This document shows, piece after piece, positions 8,029 through 16,434 of a DNA stretch of 64,000 bases. This DNA comes from Fontibacillus panacisegetis (GTDB lineage: Bacteria > Bacillota > Bacilli > Paenibacillales > Paenibacillaceae): positions 62,001 through 126,000 of the forward strand of contig NZ_FNBG01000004.1 in assembly GCF_900102215.1 (NCBI RefSeq). Reading direction: 5' to 3'. The notes beneath the pieces were generated by a model that saw nothing but the letters and a program-made list of their open reading frames with translations, was not told the DNA's origin and did no database searches. Position 1 is the first letter of the stretch, and each line of letters starts with the position of its first letter. Made by a program: the position numbers and the translations under genes.

Positions 8029-9243
8029 TTAGATTCCTTTGGTCCCCAGCCTCTTGGCCAGCTCCGCTAAATCCTGCCCTTTCAGCGCTCCCTCTACTAA
8101 CTGCGGAAGCAATGCGGGAGTACATGCAAAGCAAGGCGTACCATCCTTCGATAAAGCCTTGGCCAGCTGTTCATCATAAAAAGGCTTGCCTTCATCGGAT
8201 AAAGCGAGCAGGCAGAGCGTTTTGACGCCAGACTCCTTCATCTCTCGCATACGACGGATCAGCCTTGACTGATTGCCTCCCTCATAGAGATCAGATATGA
8301 TGATAAACAACGTTTTACGTGGCTCCTCAATGAACTGTTCACAGTACGCAACCGATTTATCGATGTTCGTTCCGCCGCCAAGCTGAATCCCGAACAGCAT
8401 TTCCACGGGGTCATTTGCACACTGCTCGGTCAAATCGACCACTTCTGTATCAAACACAACGACACGGGTGTCGAGTGCAGGAATGCTGGCAAAGATAGAC
8501 CCGACAACCGAAGCCCAAATAATGGACTCCGCCATGGAGCCACTCTGGTCGATATCTACGATGACCGTCCATTCCTTGTTCCGTTTTGCTCGATCAAAGA
8601 AATAAAATCTTTCTGGAATGATCCGCTGCAGACCGGCATCATAATTTTTCAAATTGCGCTGGATCGTACGTTTCCAGTCGATACCGCTAAGCGAAGAGAG
8701 CGGCGTATGCTGTCTGCGGTTCAATGCACCGATAACTGCCCTTTGAATATCCTGTTCCATCCGCTTGATCAGTTCATCCACCACGGTCTGAACAAGCATT
8801 CGCGCAGTGTCCTTCGTTTTCTCTGGAATTTTGCCTTTAAGCGATAGCAGCGTTCCCACCAGCTGAATGTCCGGCTTAACGGTTGCCAGAACCTCAGGCT
8901 CGAACAGGAGCTGCTTCCAGCCCTTACGCTCCATAGCATCATTCTGAATAACTGAAACAACGTCCTCGGGGAAGAAGGTTCTCACATCACCAAGCCATTG
9001 CGCAAGCCGTGGTGCAGATTTACCTTGTCCTGCCCCTCTGCTTCTAGATCCGGAGGCCCCGTCACCTTCTCCTGATCCATCGGTCTGATCATAGATTGCA
9101 GCAAGTGCTCGGTCCATAATCAGCTCTTCATCGGACAACTCCATCTGACCATTACCAGTATGACGACTAAGTTCCTCTTCAGCTGCCGCGCCCAGAATAA
9201 GCCGCCAACGGGACAAAGCCTGACGTTCCAATGTATTATCCAT
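8029..9243 (-). CDS. VWA domain protein of the MoxR-VWA operon (YehP-like)
   Basis: The 404-residue protein ends in a von Willebrand A domain (about 222-385) with an intact metal-ion-dependent adhesion site. DxSxS is D232-S234-S236 (DIDQSGSM), the Thr is T292 in GGGTNID and the Asp is D318 in IISDLYEGG. Residues 55-75 are a Gly/Ser-rich linker, and the region before the VWA domain is mostly helical. There is no signal peptide, so it should act in the cytosol. In MoxR systems the VWA protein is the usual partner of the AAA ATPase, possibly as adaptor or co-chaperone. It is the last gene of the operon, two bases after DUF5682, and is followed by a strong hairpin. Its actual client is unknown. 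Confidence 0.88.
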   Translation of the reverse strand: MDNTLERQALSRWRLILGAAAEEELSRHTGNGQMELSDEELIMDRALAAIYDQTDGSGEGDGASGSRSRGAGQGKSAPRLAQWLGDVRTFFPEDVVSVIQNDAMERKGWKQLLFEPEVLATVKPDIQLVGTLLSLKGKIPEKTKDTARMLVQTVVDELIKRMEQDIQRAVIGALNRRQHTPLSSLSGIDWKRTIQRNLKNYDAGLQRIIPERFYFFDRAKRNKEWTVIVDIDQSGSMAESIIWASVVGSIFASIPALDTRVVVFDTEVVDLTEQCANDPVEMLFGIQLGGGTNIDKSVAYCEQFIEEPRKTLFIIISDLYEGGNQSRLIRRMREMKESGVKTLCLLALSDEGKPFYDEQLAKALSKDGTPCFACTPALLPQLVEGALKGQDLAELAKRLGTKGI

Positions 9244-9245
9244 AT

Positions 9246-11561
9246 TTAAAAGTCCTCAAAATCAAAATCATTCAATTCATTCAGCATCTGGGCCTCGTCC
9301 TCCTTAAGATCATCCATGAGTATTTCCGCCACCTGCTCCTTATCCGTTCCCCAAAGCTCACCAAGGAGCTCGGCAACCATCGTCTTTTCCTTAGGACTGA
9401 AAGCACTGAAGGCACGCCGTAAAAACACCAATGCGCGTACAAACTCTTCATCTTCGAGCGTGCAAATATACTCGTTTAACTGTTCCCACAGGCTCATCCT
9501 TGATAAGAGAGCATACCGATTGCGCATAGCCAAGCCTTCAAACCATCCCGCTCCGAGGTCAGCCGGAATACCCGGTGACAGCCGCCGGGACACTTCTGCC
9601 GTGCATTGCTGCGCAGAAATATCATTTCGTTCCAGCAGAATGGCACAAGCAAGCCCGGAAAGACGAGGGTGGGCATCATCCCGATCAGATAAACGGGTGA
9701 GCTCTTGAATCCACAGCGGCTCATCCACTTCTTCGCTGTGTTCTGCTGCCATATAGTTCAGCTCATTCATAGCCGATGCCATCGCCTGCGCTGCTTCGTC
9801 ATTGCATTGGCTGGCATCGTACAGAAACAGGCAGGCACGCATGAACAGCTGCTGAAGCAGCGGAACAAGCGGAGTAGTATCTATCCTGCGGATGCCTCCA
9901 TATCGTATGAGCTGTGACAGATTTCTGGCTGCTGAGGCAATCTGTACTACATTTTGACTTTCAACCGCCAATCTCTGTAAAGCCTGACGGCCTGCCTCCA
10001 TCTGATGAATCATTCCACATTCATAAGCAATGGTAATAAGGACAGATGCCTCTTCCATGGAGCCACACCCCTCCAGCCGCTGCTGAAAAACAAAACCAGC
10101 TGCGATTTCCACAGTCTCGCCGAGAAGCGTCGATTCAACAATTTCGATCTCCACTTCAGGCGACCACTGCACGATCCAGTGCTCCGCCCATTCAGCCTGA
10201 TTATGGGCTCTACCTTTTTCTTTGACAAAATGAATACCAAGCAGCTTCAGACGGTGAAACCAGAGCGAACGATTCAGGTCCAGATAAGCTGCATCCTCCG
10301 AGGACACTCTGCGATTCTCGCGCAGATCAAGCACCAAATCGTTAGCAACCGTTGTTTTGTATTTCTCAAGCTTCAGCCGCTTCAGCTGACGATTCATATC
10401 ATCCTGAATGGGTGTCTGGCTAACGCCCTCCGCAAGCTCCCCGATCGCAGTGCCAACCTCCGTACGTGCCAATGATTCCGCAATGACGGAAATCTCCCCT
10501 CGACCAAGGAGCGTTTTCGCTGCATCTCTTAAATCCCTGAGGGTCGGAGCAAGGCCATCATGCAGTGCAGCGAGAGACTCCGCCAGCCTTACCGCCTCAA
10601 TCACCTCTGCTGTTGAACGATGTGTCCCCATTGCTCTCAAATCTCTCGCGATGGAGGACAGATAGTGATACGGCAAATCTCCGAGCGCTCCACGAGCCAT
10701 GTGCTCCCACATCATTTCAAAATAATAAGGAGCGATATTACCTGCGCCGTAGCCCGAGAGAGACGACAGCTTCAAATAAGAATATGGCATAAGGGTCAAC
10801 TTGGTTTGACGGGACGGCAACTGCTTCAGTTCATCATCATTCATAGCAGCAGACAGATCAGCCAAGGCCGCAGCATGGTAAGCACCGCAGATCACTACGA
10901 TGTTGTGCAGCTTATGGCCTGCCGCAATGGTCTCCGCAATTTGTCGGCACATATAAGCTTCGCGTACAGCATTATAAGCATATTCCAGTCTTTCATGCTT
11001 ACGCTCCCGCTCTTCCGAAAGCTCTCGCATCTGACTCGAATAAGCCAAAATCGACTGATGATATGCATCAGGGCTCAGGTTATGCTCGAAACTTCGCTCC
11101 CAATAGGTGTCGTAATCAAATTCTCCAGAAATTTCTGCAATTCGATGATAGAGATTGGCCGCTACCTTTTCCCCCTCTGATCCCGGAGCATCTGCTGTCT
11201 CCGCGCCTTCCCTTCTTACATCCTGCAAGCAGACTGCGGAAGATGAGGGAAGATCGATAAAGGCGCAATATGCACCCTTTTTACGTGCCCAGAGCATGGC
11301 CTGATATTCCGGCGAATAGACAGCGAAAGGCCATAAAACGGTTCGGACCGGCAGCTCCTCTGTAAAAGCAAGTATAGCAACAGGTGGTTTCGTTGAGCTG
11401 TTCGTCAGGTGAACGATTTCTGATGTCGCATCAGAAGGGCCTTCAATCAGCACTGCCGTAGGCTGTATCTGCTCTAAAAAATCAGCAACATGATAAGCGC
11501 CAGCCGGCGACAGATGCCGGACGCCAAAAACATGTACTCCAGCGCCGCGGTCTACATTCAT
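9246..11561 (-). CDS. DUF5682 family protein with TraB/TIKI-like GxxH motifs
   Basis: A 771-residue cytosolic protein of unknown activity. The N-terminus (VFGVRHLSPAGAY, then LIEGPSD) is characteristic of DUF5682. Two GxxH motifs, GVRH (13-16) and GAYH (226-229), plus Glu40 resemble the arrangement of the TraB/TIKI/EreA-like superfamily. That homology is my inference. The C-terminal half is helical and repeat-like. The start is the ATG at 11561, which overlaps the stop of the MoxR gene as ATGA and has AAGGAG seven bases upstream. An in-frame ATG at 11579 is less likely. The overlap implies translational coupling with the AAA ATPase, and the VWA gene follows after two bases. Confidence 0.87.
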   Translation of the reverse strand: MNVDRGAGVHVFGVRHLSPAGAYHVADFLEQIQPTAVLIEGPSDATSEIVHLTNSSTKPPVAILAFTEELPVRTVLWPFAVYSPEYQAMLWARKKGAYCAFIDLPSSSAVCLQDVRREGAETADAPGSEGEKVAANLYHRIAEISGEFDYDTYWERSFEHNLSPDAYHQSILAYSSQMRELSEERERKHERLEYAYNAVREAYMCRQIAETIAAGHKLHNIVVICGAYHAAALADLSAAMNDDELKQLPSRQTKLTLMPYSYLKLSSLSGYGAGNIAPYYFEMMWEHMARGALGDLPYHYLSSIARDLRAMGTHRSTAEVIEAVRLAESLAALHDGLAPTLRDLRDAAKTLLGRGEISVIAESLARTEVGTAIGELAEGVSQTPIQDDMNRQLKRLKLEKYKTTVANDLVLDLRENRRVSSEDAAYLDLNRSLWFHRLKLLGIHFVKEKGRAHNQAEWAEHWIVQWSPEVEIEIVESTLLGETVEIAAGFVFQQRLEGCGSMEEASVLITIAYECGMIHQMEAGRQALQRLAVESQNVVQIASAARNLSQLIRYGGIRRIDTTPLVPLLQQLFMRACLFLYDASQCNDEAAQAMASAMNELNYMAAEHSEEVDEPLWIQELTRLSDRDDAHPRLSGLACAILLERNDISAQQCTAEVSRRLSPGIPADLGAGWFEGLAMRNRYALLSRMSLWEQLNEYICTLEDEEFVRALVFLRRAFSAFSPKEKTMVAELLGELWGTDKEQVAEILMDDLKEDEAQMLNELNDFDFEDF

Positions 11562-12658
11562 TGATTGATCTCCTTGCAAGCATTATATAGCCCACGCCAG
11601 CTGGCCCCGCGTTTTTTCATCACATTGTCCAGGTACTCCTTCCATACCAGCCGATCCTTATCATCATCCTTGACGATGGCCCCTTGGAGCCCTGCTGCCA
11701 AATCCTCTTCCGTCATTTCCCCATTACCAAAGCTTGCTGCCAGCGCCATACTGTTCGTGAGCAGTGAAATGGCCTCAGCAGTTGAGATGACACCTGCAGG
11801 GGATTTGACCTTCTCCTTTTTATCAAGAGTCATACCACTTCTCAGCTCTCTAAAAATAGTTACAACCTTGTGCAACGCTTCATCCGCTGGAACTGCGGCC
11901 TGCAGATCGTAGGAGGCAGCGATTTCCGCAACGCGCTTCTTCACGATTTCCACTTCGGTTTCCAAATCCGCCGGAGCAGGTAATACGATAATATTGAAGC
12001 GGCGCTTCAATGCAGTCGACATTTCATTTACTCCGCGGTCACGGGTGTTGGCAGTCGCAATAATGCTGAAGCCTTTACGTGCATTCATTTCTTTGCCAAG
12101 CTCTGGTATAGAAATCGTCTTTTCCGACAAAATCGAAATCAAGGCATCCTGAACCTCCGAGGCGCAGCGTGATATTTCTTCAAAACGCGCAATACCTCCA
12201 GCCTCCATCCCTCTCATTACAGGACTTTGCACAAGAGCCTCCGGTGTAGGCCCCTGAGCCAAAAGCATGGCGTAGTTCCATGAATAACGAACCTGTTCCT
12301 CTGTAGTTCCAGCCGTCCCCTGAACAACTAAGCCGGAATTGCCGTAAATGGCCGCAGCCAAATTTTCAGACAGCCATGATTTGGCCGTTCCCGGTTCCCC
12401 GATGAGCAGCAGCGCCCGATCTGTAACCAGCGTTGCTATTGCCATTTCAACAATGCGCGAATTCCCGATATATTTAGGAGTAATGATCTTGTTCCCCGCT
12501 TTACCACCAACGATAAATTTCAATACAGATTGTGGAGACATCTGCCATCCTGCCGGAATTTTTCCCTGATCATCATCAATTAACGCCTTTAACTCATCCT
12601 GATATAATAGCTCAGCCGGAAGGCGCATAATATCTTGCAAATTTTGCTCCGTGCTCAT
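11558..12658 (-). CDS. MoxR family AAA+ ATPase (YehL-like)
   Basis: A 366-residue AAA+ ATPase of the MoxR branch, a group thought to remodel or activate protein complexes together with VWA partners. It shows Walker A GEPGTAKS (87-94), a Walker B region ending FEE (159-161), sensor 1 Asn204 in ATANTRDRGVNE, and an Arg pair (219-220) suitable as arginine finger. The EEISRCASEVQDALISIL stretch after Walker B is the typical MoxR helix. GGGAG lies ten bases before the ATG. The stop overlaps the DUF5682 start by four bases and the HEAT gene lies 27 bases upstream, so it is central in the operon. Confidence 0.92.
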   Translation of the reverse strand: MSTEQNLQDIMRLPAELLYQDELKALIDDDQGKIPAGWQMSPQSVLKFIVGGKAGNKIITPKYIGNSRIVEMAIATLVTDRALLLIGEPGTAKSWLSENLAAAIYGNSGLVVQGTAGTTEEQVRYSWNYAMLLAQGPTPEALVQSPVMRGMEAGGIARFEEISRCASEVQDALISILSEKTISIPELGKEMNARKGFSIIATANTRDRGVNEMSTALKRRFNIIVLPAPADLETEVEIVKKRVAEIAASYDLQAAVPADEALHKVVTIFRELRSGMTLDKKEKVKSPAGVISTAEAISLLTNSMALAASFGNGEMTEEDLAAGLQGAIVKDDDKDRLVWKEYLDNVMKKRGASWRGLYNACKEINQ

Positions 12659-12685
12659 ATATGTAACACTCCCTTTTGAATAGAT

Positions 12686-14536
12686 TTATCGCATGTTCTT
12701 TAAAATGTATTCGATTTGTTCTTCCGCATTGGCCTTGAACTTAGGCAAAACCGCGGAAATTCGCTCGGCATAGCTCGCAGGCAATCTACACAGCTGCTCA
12801 AAAAGATACGGCTCAATCTCGGTGCACTCCGTATTCCGTTCATCCTCCATTGCACGAACTATAGCCTCTTGCAGAACATCCTCCTTGACTCCCGCACGAA
12901 CCAGTCCCATCACCGTCAAATTGGCAAAACGATTGCGAAATTCCGGTGAGGTCTGCAGCTTGCCAAGCAAATAAGAAGCAGCCTGCGGATGATCGGGACG
13001 GGCAAACGCGCTTACTAGCGCCAAGTGATCCCATTCGATAAAATGATCGAGCCACCGTGAATCCCAGCTTGCCGCAATTTCCTCCTGTGGCAGCATCTTC
13101 ACATGATAGTTATATCCTGTCTTCTCTCCATAAGCCCATACTTGGGTGTAGGCCCTATAATTCCGGGAAACCACCTGGTCCTCAATCGTCTCAAGCAGAC
13201 GTTTGCCATTTTTGGAGCTGTTGCTTAATGCCGAAGCATTAGCACCTTCTACCAATACCTTGACGTACTCTTCATATAATCGTTTTGCGGATAATATTGG
13301 ACGAACTTTAATAAATGTCTCCCGTGTGTACGAACTGCTTTTGGCATAATGTATCAAATCTAGCTCCGCACAAGCTTCAATGAGGCGGCGTATTTCCTCA
13401 GAATCGACTTTTTTCATATAGTTCATCGCTTCATTGGCCACAAACACCCAGTCTAATTTGAACATATAGAGATCATAATGCCGCAGCACATCTAAATAGA
13501 GCGCCTCTAGTTCAGGGCTTTCTTTATGATGAAGCGACCAAAGATAACGCTTGACTTGAGTCCAAAGCTCATCTCTTTGCTGCTTATCTCCCAATGCCTC
13601 CTGCTGTGATTTCAAAAGTGATGAGAAATCCTCTGTAAGCTTCTCAGTAAGCAGCACCGAATGGCATCGGGCCAGTGACGGGTTCACAAGATCACTGTCT
13701 TTGCCTAAAGATGCTTCATACAAACGACCTGCTGCACTGTTCCAACCGCTATCCGCCAAAGCTTCATATGCTGCTTCACGGATGCCTTTTTTCTTATCGC
13801 GGCTCCAGTCCAGCAGAGCTTGCTCGTATTCCAGATGACCTCCAAGCAGCCTGATCGCTGTTGTGCGCACCTCATCCGAGCCCGAGACGGCAGCCTTATA
13901 AATCACGTTAAGTACATCATCGCCTCCGCTCTTTGCAATGACGGTCAGCTTACGCGATTCGAGCTTCCCACCTTCAGGCTGAAAACTATTCAACAAATGA
14001 GGTACAATTGTCCCTCCATAAGACGGCAAAATTTCGTTCATGGCTAACTCAGCTATTTCAGCATAAGGGTCGTTAAGGGCCCCAATAGCAAGAGGAACAA
14101 GCCGCAAATCCTGGAATAATCCCTCCCGGTATGCGTCCTGAATTACCTCATAACGCCCTCCACCACGAGTCGTAAGCGCAGCACGAACTGCAGATAGCTT
14201 GCGGTAGGACAATCGGGTCTGGAGTAAAAGAGGCTCAGTTCTAATCGGAAGCGTCTCTCCCTCTGCAGCACCCTTTCCTTGGGTACGTAAAACCGACTGC
14301 AGGAGCAGGTTCACATCCTGGAGTTGCAAAGCGGAATCTGCACCACTGCAGTTACCCGTTTCGATCAATGCATGAATCCCCTCGCCAAGCTTTTTGAATA
14401 CCGGAGCCCGTTCTCCCAACTGCTGAAACGACGGCAGCAATCTCTTGAGTCTGTAATCTCCCGCAGCAAGATCACTTCCCGCAATATATAGGCGTCTGAT
14501 TTCTTCATTTAGCTCCATCAGCAATGTATTGCTCAT
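12686..14536 (-). CDS. HEAT-repeat protein of the MoxR-VWA operon
   Basis: A 616-residue all-helical protein. Residues about 140-300 contain HEAT-like repeats, for example the segments around LVPLAIGALNDPYAEIAELA and AVSGSDEVRTTAIRLLGGHL. The rest is helical without a motif I can name. It occupies the place that DUF5691-type proteins hold in related actinobacterial clusters, but I cannot assign that family from the sequence. Such solenoids usually act as binding scaffolds, and a substrate or nucleic-acid adaptor role for the ATPase is an inference. It is 33 bases downstream of the SWIM gene and 27 bases upstream of the MoxR gene. Confidence 0.8.
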   Translation of the reverse strand: MSNTLLMELNEEIRRLYIAGSDLAAGDYRLKRLLPSFQQLGERAPVFKKLGEGIHALIETGNCSGADSALQLQDVNLLLQSVLRTQGKGAAEGETLPIRTEPLLLQTRLSYRKLSAVRAALTTRGGGRYEVIQDAYREGLFQDLRLVPLAIGALNDPYAEIAELAMNEILPSYGGTIVPHLLNSFQPEGGKLESRKLTVIAKSGGDDVLNVIYKAAVSGSDEVRTTAIRLLGGHLEYEQALLDWSRDKKKGIREAAYEALADSGWNSAAGRLYEASLGKDSDLVNPSLARCHSVLLTEKLTEDFSSLLKSQQEALGDKQQRDELWTQVKRYLWSLHHKESPELEALYLDVLRHYDLYMFKLDWVFVANEAMNYMKKVDSEEIRRLIEACAELDLIHYAKSSSYTRETFIKVRPILSAKRLYEEYVKVLVEGANASALSNSSKNGKRLLETIEDQVVSRNYRAYTQVWAYGEKTGYNYHVKMLPQEEIAASWDSRWLDHFIEWDHLALVSAFARPDHPQAASYLLGKLQTSPEFRNRFANLTVMGLVRAGVKEDVLQEAIVRAMEDERNTECTEIEPYLFEQLCRLPASYAERISAVLPKFKANAEEQIEYILKNMR

Positions 14537-14569
14537 TTCTCGCGTTTCCTCCTTTTACAGACTCATCTA

Positions 14570-16003
14570 TTAATAAAGCAGACGTATGATTTCTTTTCTG
14601 TTTACTATACTTAAAGGCTGAACACGCAATCGTCCACTCTGCGATTGATGCCCGAACACCACTAGCATGACGACGTCGCTCAAGTTCTCTTCAGATAAAT
14701 ATCTCAACAGTGATACCGTGGAGTCTTCCATTATGTCCTGTAGCTCAAGCGTCTCACCTTGTGAGTCGGTGATGAACAGCCGATCATCCTCATTCGTGCA
14801 TATTTTGTCAACATGCAGCAGCATAATTGGGGTTGGATCACCCAGCGGATTTTTAAGCTGATTTTTCACTTTTTTAACAGCGTCGGCATAGGAAACAGCC
14901 GCATACTCGCGTATTTGGGACAGATCCTGGTCCTCCACCGATCTTGCAGCAAATGATTCGTAACGAACACGACGGTTCATATCACCAGGATAAAGGTAGA
15001 GTTCCGGCACAACAGCCACCTCAAAAAAACTATCCTCCTCACGCATCAGCTTTGCCGCTTTATATGGACGATACTGCACTGTACAGTGAATCTCCCCGTT
15101 ATCCATTTGAATCCAGTAGCCAACATCCACAAACTCTTGACGTGAGACATCGTCGTAGCTGATAAATGACAATTGGATCAATTCCGCCTGAGAAATTACC
15201 AAGCCCGCTTCTTTCAACTCTGACAGCTGCCATGCATGGCCAAGCCACTCTTCTATAGTAGATTCATGGTCCAACGCAAGCTCGGAATCTTCTAGCTTCT
15301 GATTCAGATGTGTCCGTCCCTTCTTAATAAATGCATGAATGATAGCAAATTGCTCAGCAGCAACGGTATATGTATTTTCCGCGTCCCCATCCGATGACAA
15401 AATTAGATACAGCTTACGCAGCTGAATTTGGGCTCCGCTTAAATAATAACTCCCCATTTGTTTCACATGATCCTGAATGACCTTGAGTTCTTTAGTATCC
15501 AAAGACCCTAAACCTCGGCGTATCAAGGAATGAGTGAGCTTCTCCAGCACCTCCAACCCTTCAAGCTGCGCCATTATCTTCTTCTTTAATGCCGATTTAT
15601 TTACTTTCTTAGGCTTGGCAACAGCTCCTTCAGATATTTCCTTTGCCTTCTTCTCTTCCCTTTTCTCTGCCTTTTCACGTTTGGACACAAGCTCATCAGG
15701 TACCGCCGATGATGTAAAAAGTTTTCCTTCTACATATGCATACAGCAGACCAAGTACATGCTTGCATGGAAACTGCCTGCTTGGGCAAGTACAGCGCATG
15801 ACTGGCTTATCCGGATGAACAAAATCCGCAGAAGGCATATATGGCGTTTTACCACTACCTGCACATGATCCAAACAACACCTGTTGATCCTCAGACTGAT
15901 GAAGCTCAACAAACTTCCCTTTCTTGACGAGATCATGCCCATTTTTTATCGCAGCACTATTGGGAGCCAATGAATCTACCCATACCTCTGTAATCTCAAT
16001 CAA
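14570..16003 (-). CDS. SWIM zinc finger protein, first gene of the MoxR-VWA operon
   Basis: A 477-residue protein with a SWIM finger CxCx6CxH: C71, C73, C80 and H82 in RCTCPSRQFPCKHVLG. SWIM domains bind zinc and are associated with DNA or protein binding. A charged Lys/Glu-rich stretch follows (about 105-150), then a long domain without recognisable motif. The start is a TTG at 16003 supported by GGAGGG seven bases upstream. It is the first of five close minus-strand genes. The equivalent E. coli YehQ protein also carries a SWIM finger and accompanies MoxR and VWA proteins. Its promoter could not be placed with confidence; a weak TATACT lies about 40 bases upstream. Confidence 0.87.
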   Translation of the reverse strand: MIEITEVWVDSLAPNSAAIKNGHDLVKKGKFVELHQSEDQQVLFGSCAGSGKTPYMPSADFVHPDKPVMRCTCPSRQFPCKHVLGLLYAYVEGKLFTSSAVPDELVSKREKAEKREEKKAKEISEGAVAKPKKVNKSALKKKIMAQLEGLEVLEKLTHSLIRRGLGSLDTKELKVIQDHVKQMGSYYLSGAQIQLRKLYLILSSDGDAENTYTVAAEQFAIIHAFIKKGRTHLNQKLEDSELALDHESTIEEWLGHAWQLSELKEAGLVISQAELIQLSFISYDDVSRQEFVDVGYWIQMDNGEIHCTVQYRPYKAAKLMREEDSFFEVAVVPELYLYPGDMNRRVRYESFAARSVEDQDLSQIREYAAVSYADAVKKVKNQLKNPLGDPTPIMLLHVDKICTNEDDRLFITDSQGETLELQDIMEDSTVSLLRYLSEENLSDVVMLVVFGHQSQSGRLRVQPLSIVNRKEIIRLLY

Positions 16004-16179
16004 ACGAATTCCCTCCTGCTTCAGTTAATAACGCAGTATAACCACGACTATGATACTAGCTCTATAAGTTAAATAATACCTAATATCTATAAGCAACCCT
16101 ACCTTCTTAAGAACTATTTAAGTACTATTTGAGCACACTTGCTCCTATTGCTTCACGGTATTTATGCATTTGAACAAAA

Positions 16180-16372
16180 TGAAACTCCTGCAAAAATGCA
16201 GTTTTTTATGCAGGATCAACCCGATTTTGAGAAAATTCCTGCAAAAGTGCAGGCTTTTGAACCGAAATGCCATGATTCAGGCTCAGCAATAAGAAATTCC
16301 TGCACTTTTGCAGTTTTTTGCCTTCTCCCCCCCTCCCTCTGAACAAAAGATGCATTTTTGCAGGAATTTTTT
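16180..16372. repeat. Four-unit CCTGCAAAAGTGCAGG intergenic element, copy A
   Basis: Units are centred near 16194 (CCTGCAAAAATGCAG), 16246 (CCTGCAAAAGTGCAGG, perfect) and, inverted, 16307 (CCTGCACTTTTGCAG) and 16356 (TGCATTTTTGCAGG). Spacing is about 52, 61 and 49 bases. Each unit is itself a small palindrome, and the outer and inner pairs can also base-pair with each other. It lies between the SWIM gene start and the glycerate kinase terminator and contains no gene. Confidence 0.75.
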
Positions 16373-16383
16373 CTTTTCACAAC

Positions 16384-16416
16384 AAAAAAACTGCCCGGCA
16401 TCACCAGGCAGTTTTT
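16384..16416 (-). terminator. Rho-independent terminator of glycerate kinase operon
   Basis: AACTGCC/GGCAGTT hairpin with T runs on both sides, 20 bases beyond the glycerate kinase stop. It could also act on the plus strand. Confidence 0.85.
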
Positions 16417-16434
16417 CACTAAACTCGATCTATT

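Noticed and set aside
9316..11260. Many plus-strand open frames of 65-186 codons across the DUF5682 gene
   Set aside because: They are shadows of a GC-richer coding strand; the minus-strand gene has conserved motifs and operon spacing.
16180..16372. CRISPR array
   Set aside because: The repeated units are 14-16 bp, occur in inverted as well as direct orientation, have only four copies and no cas genes nearby.
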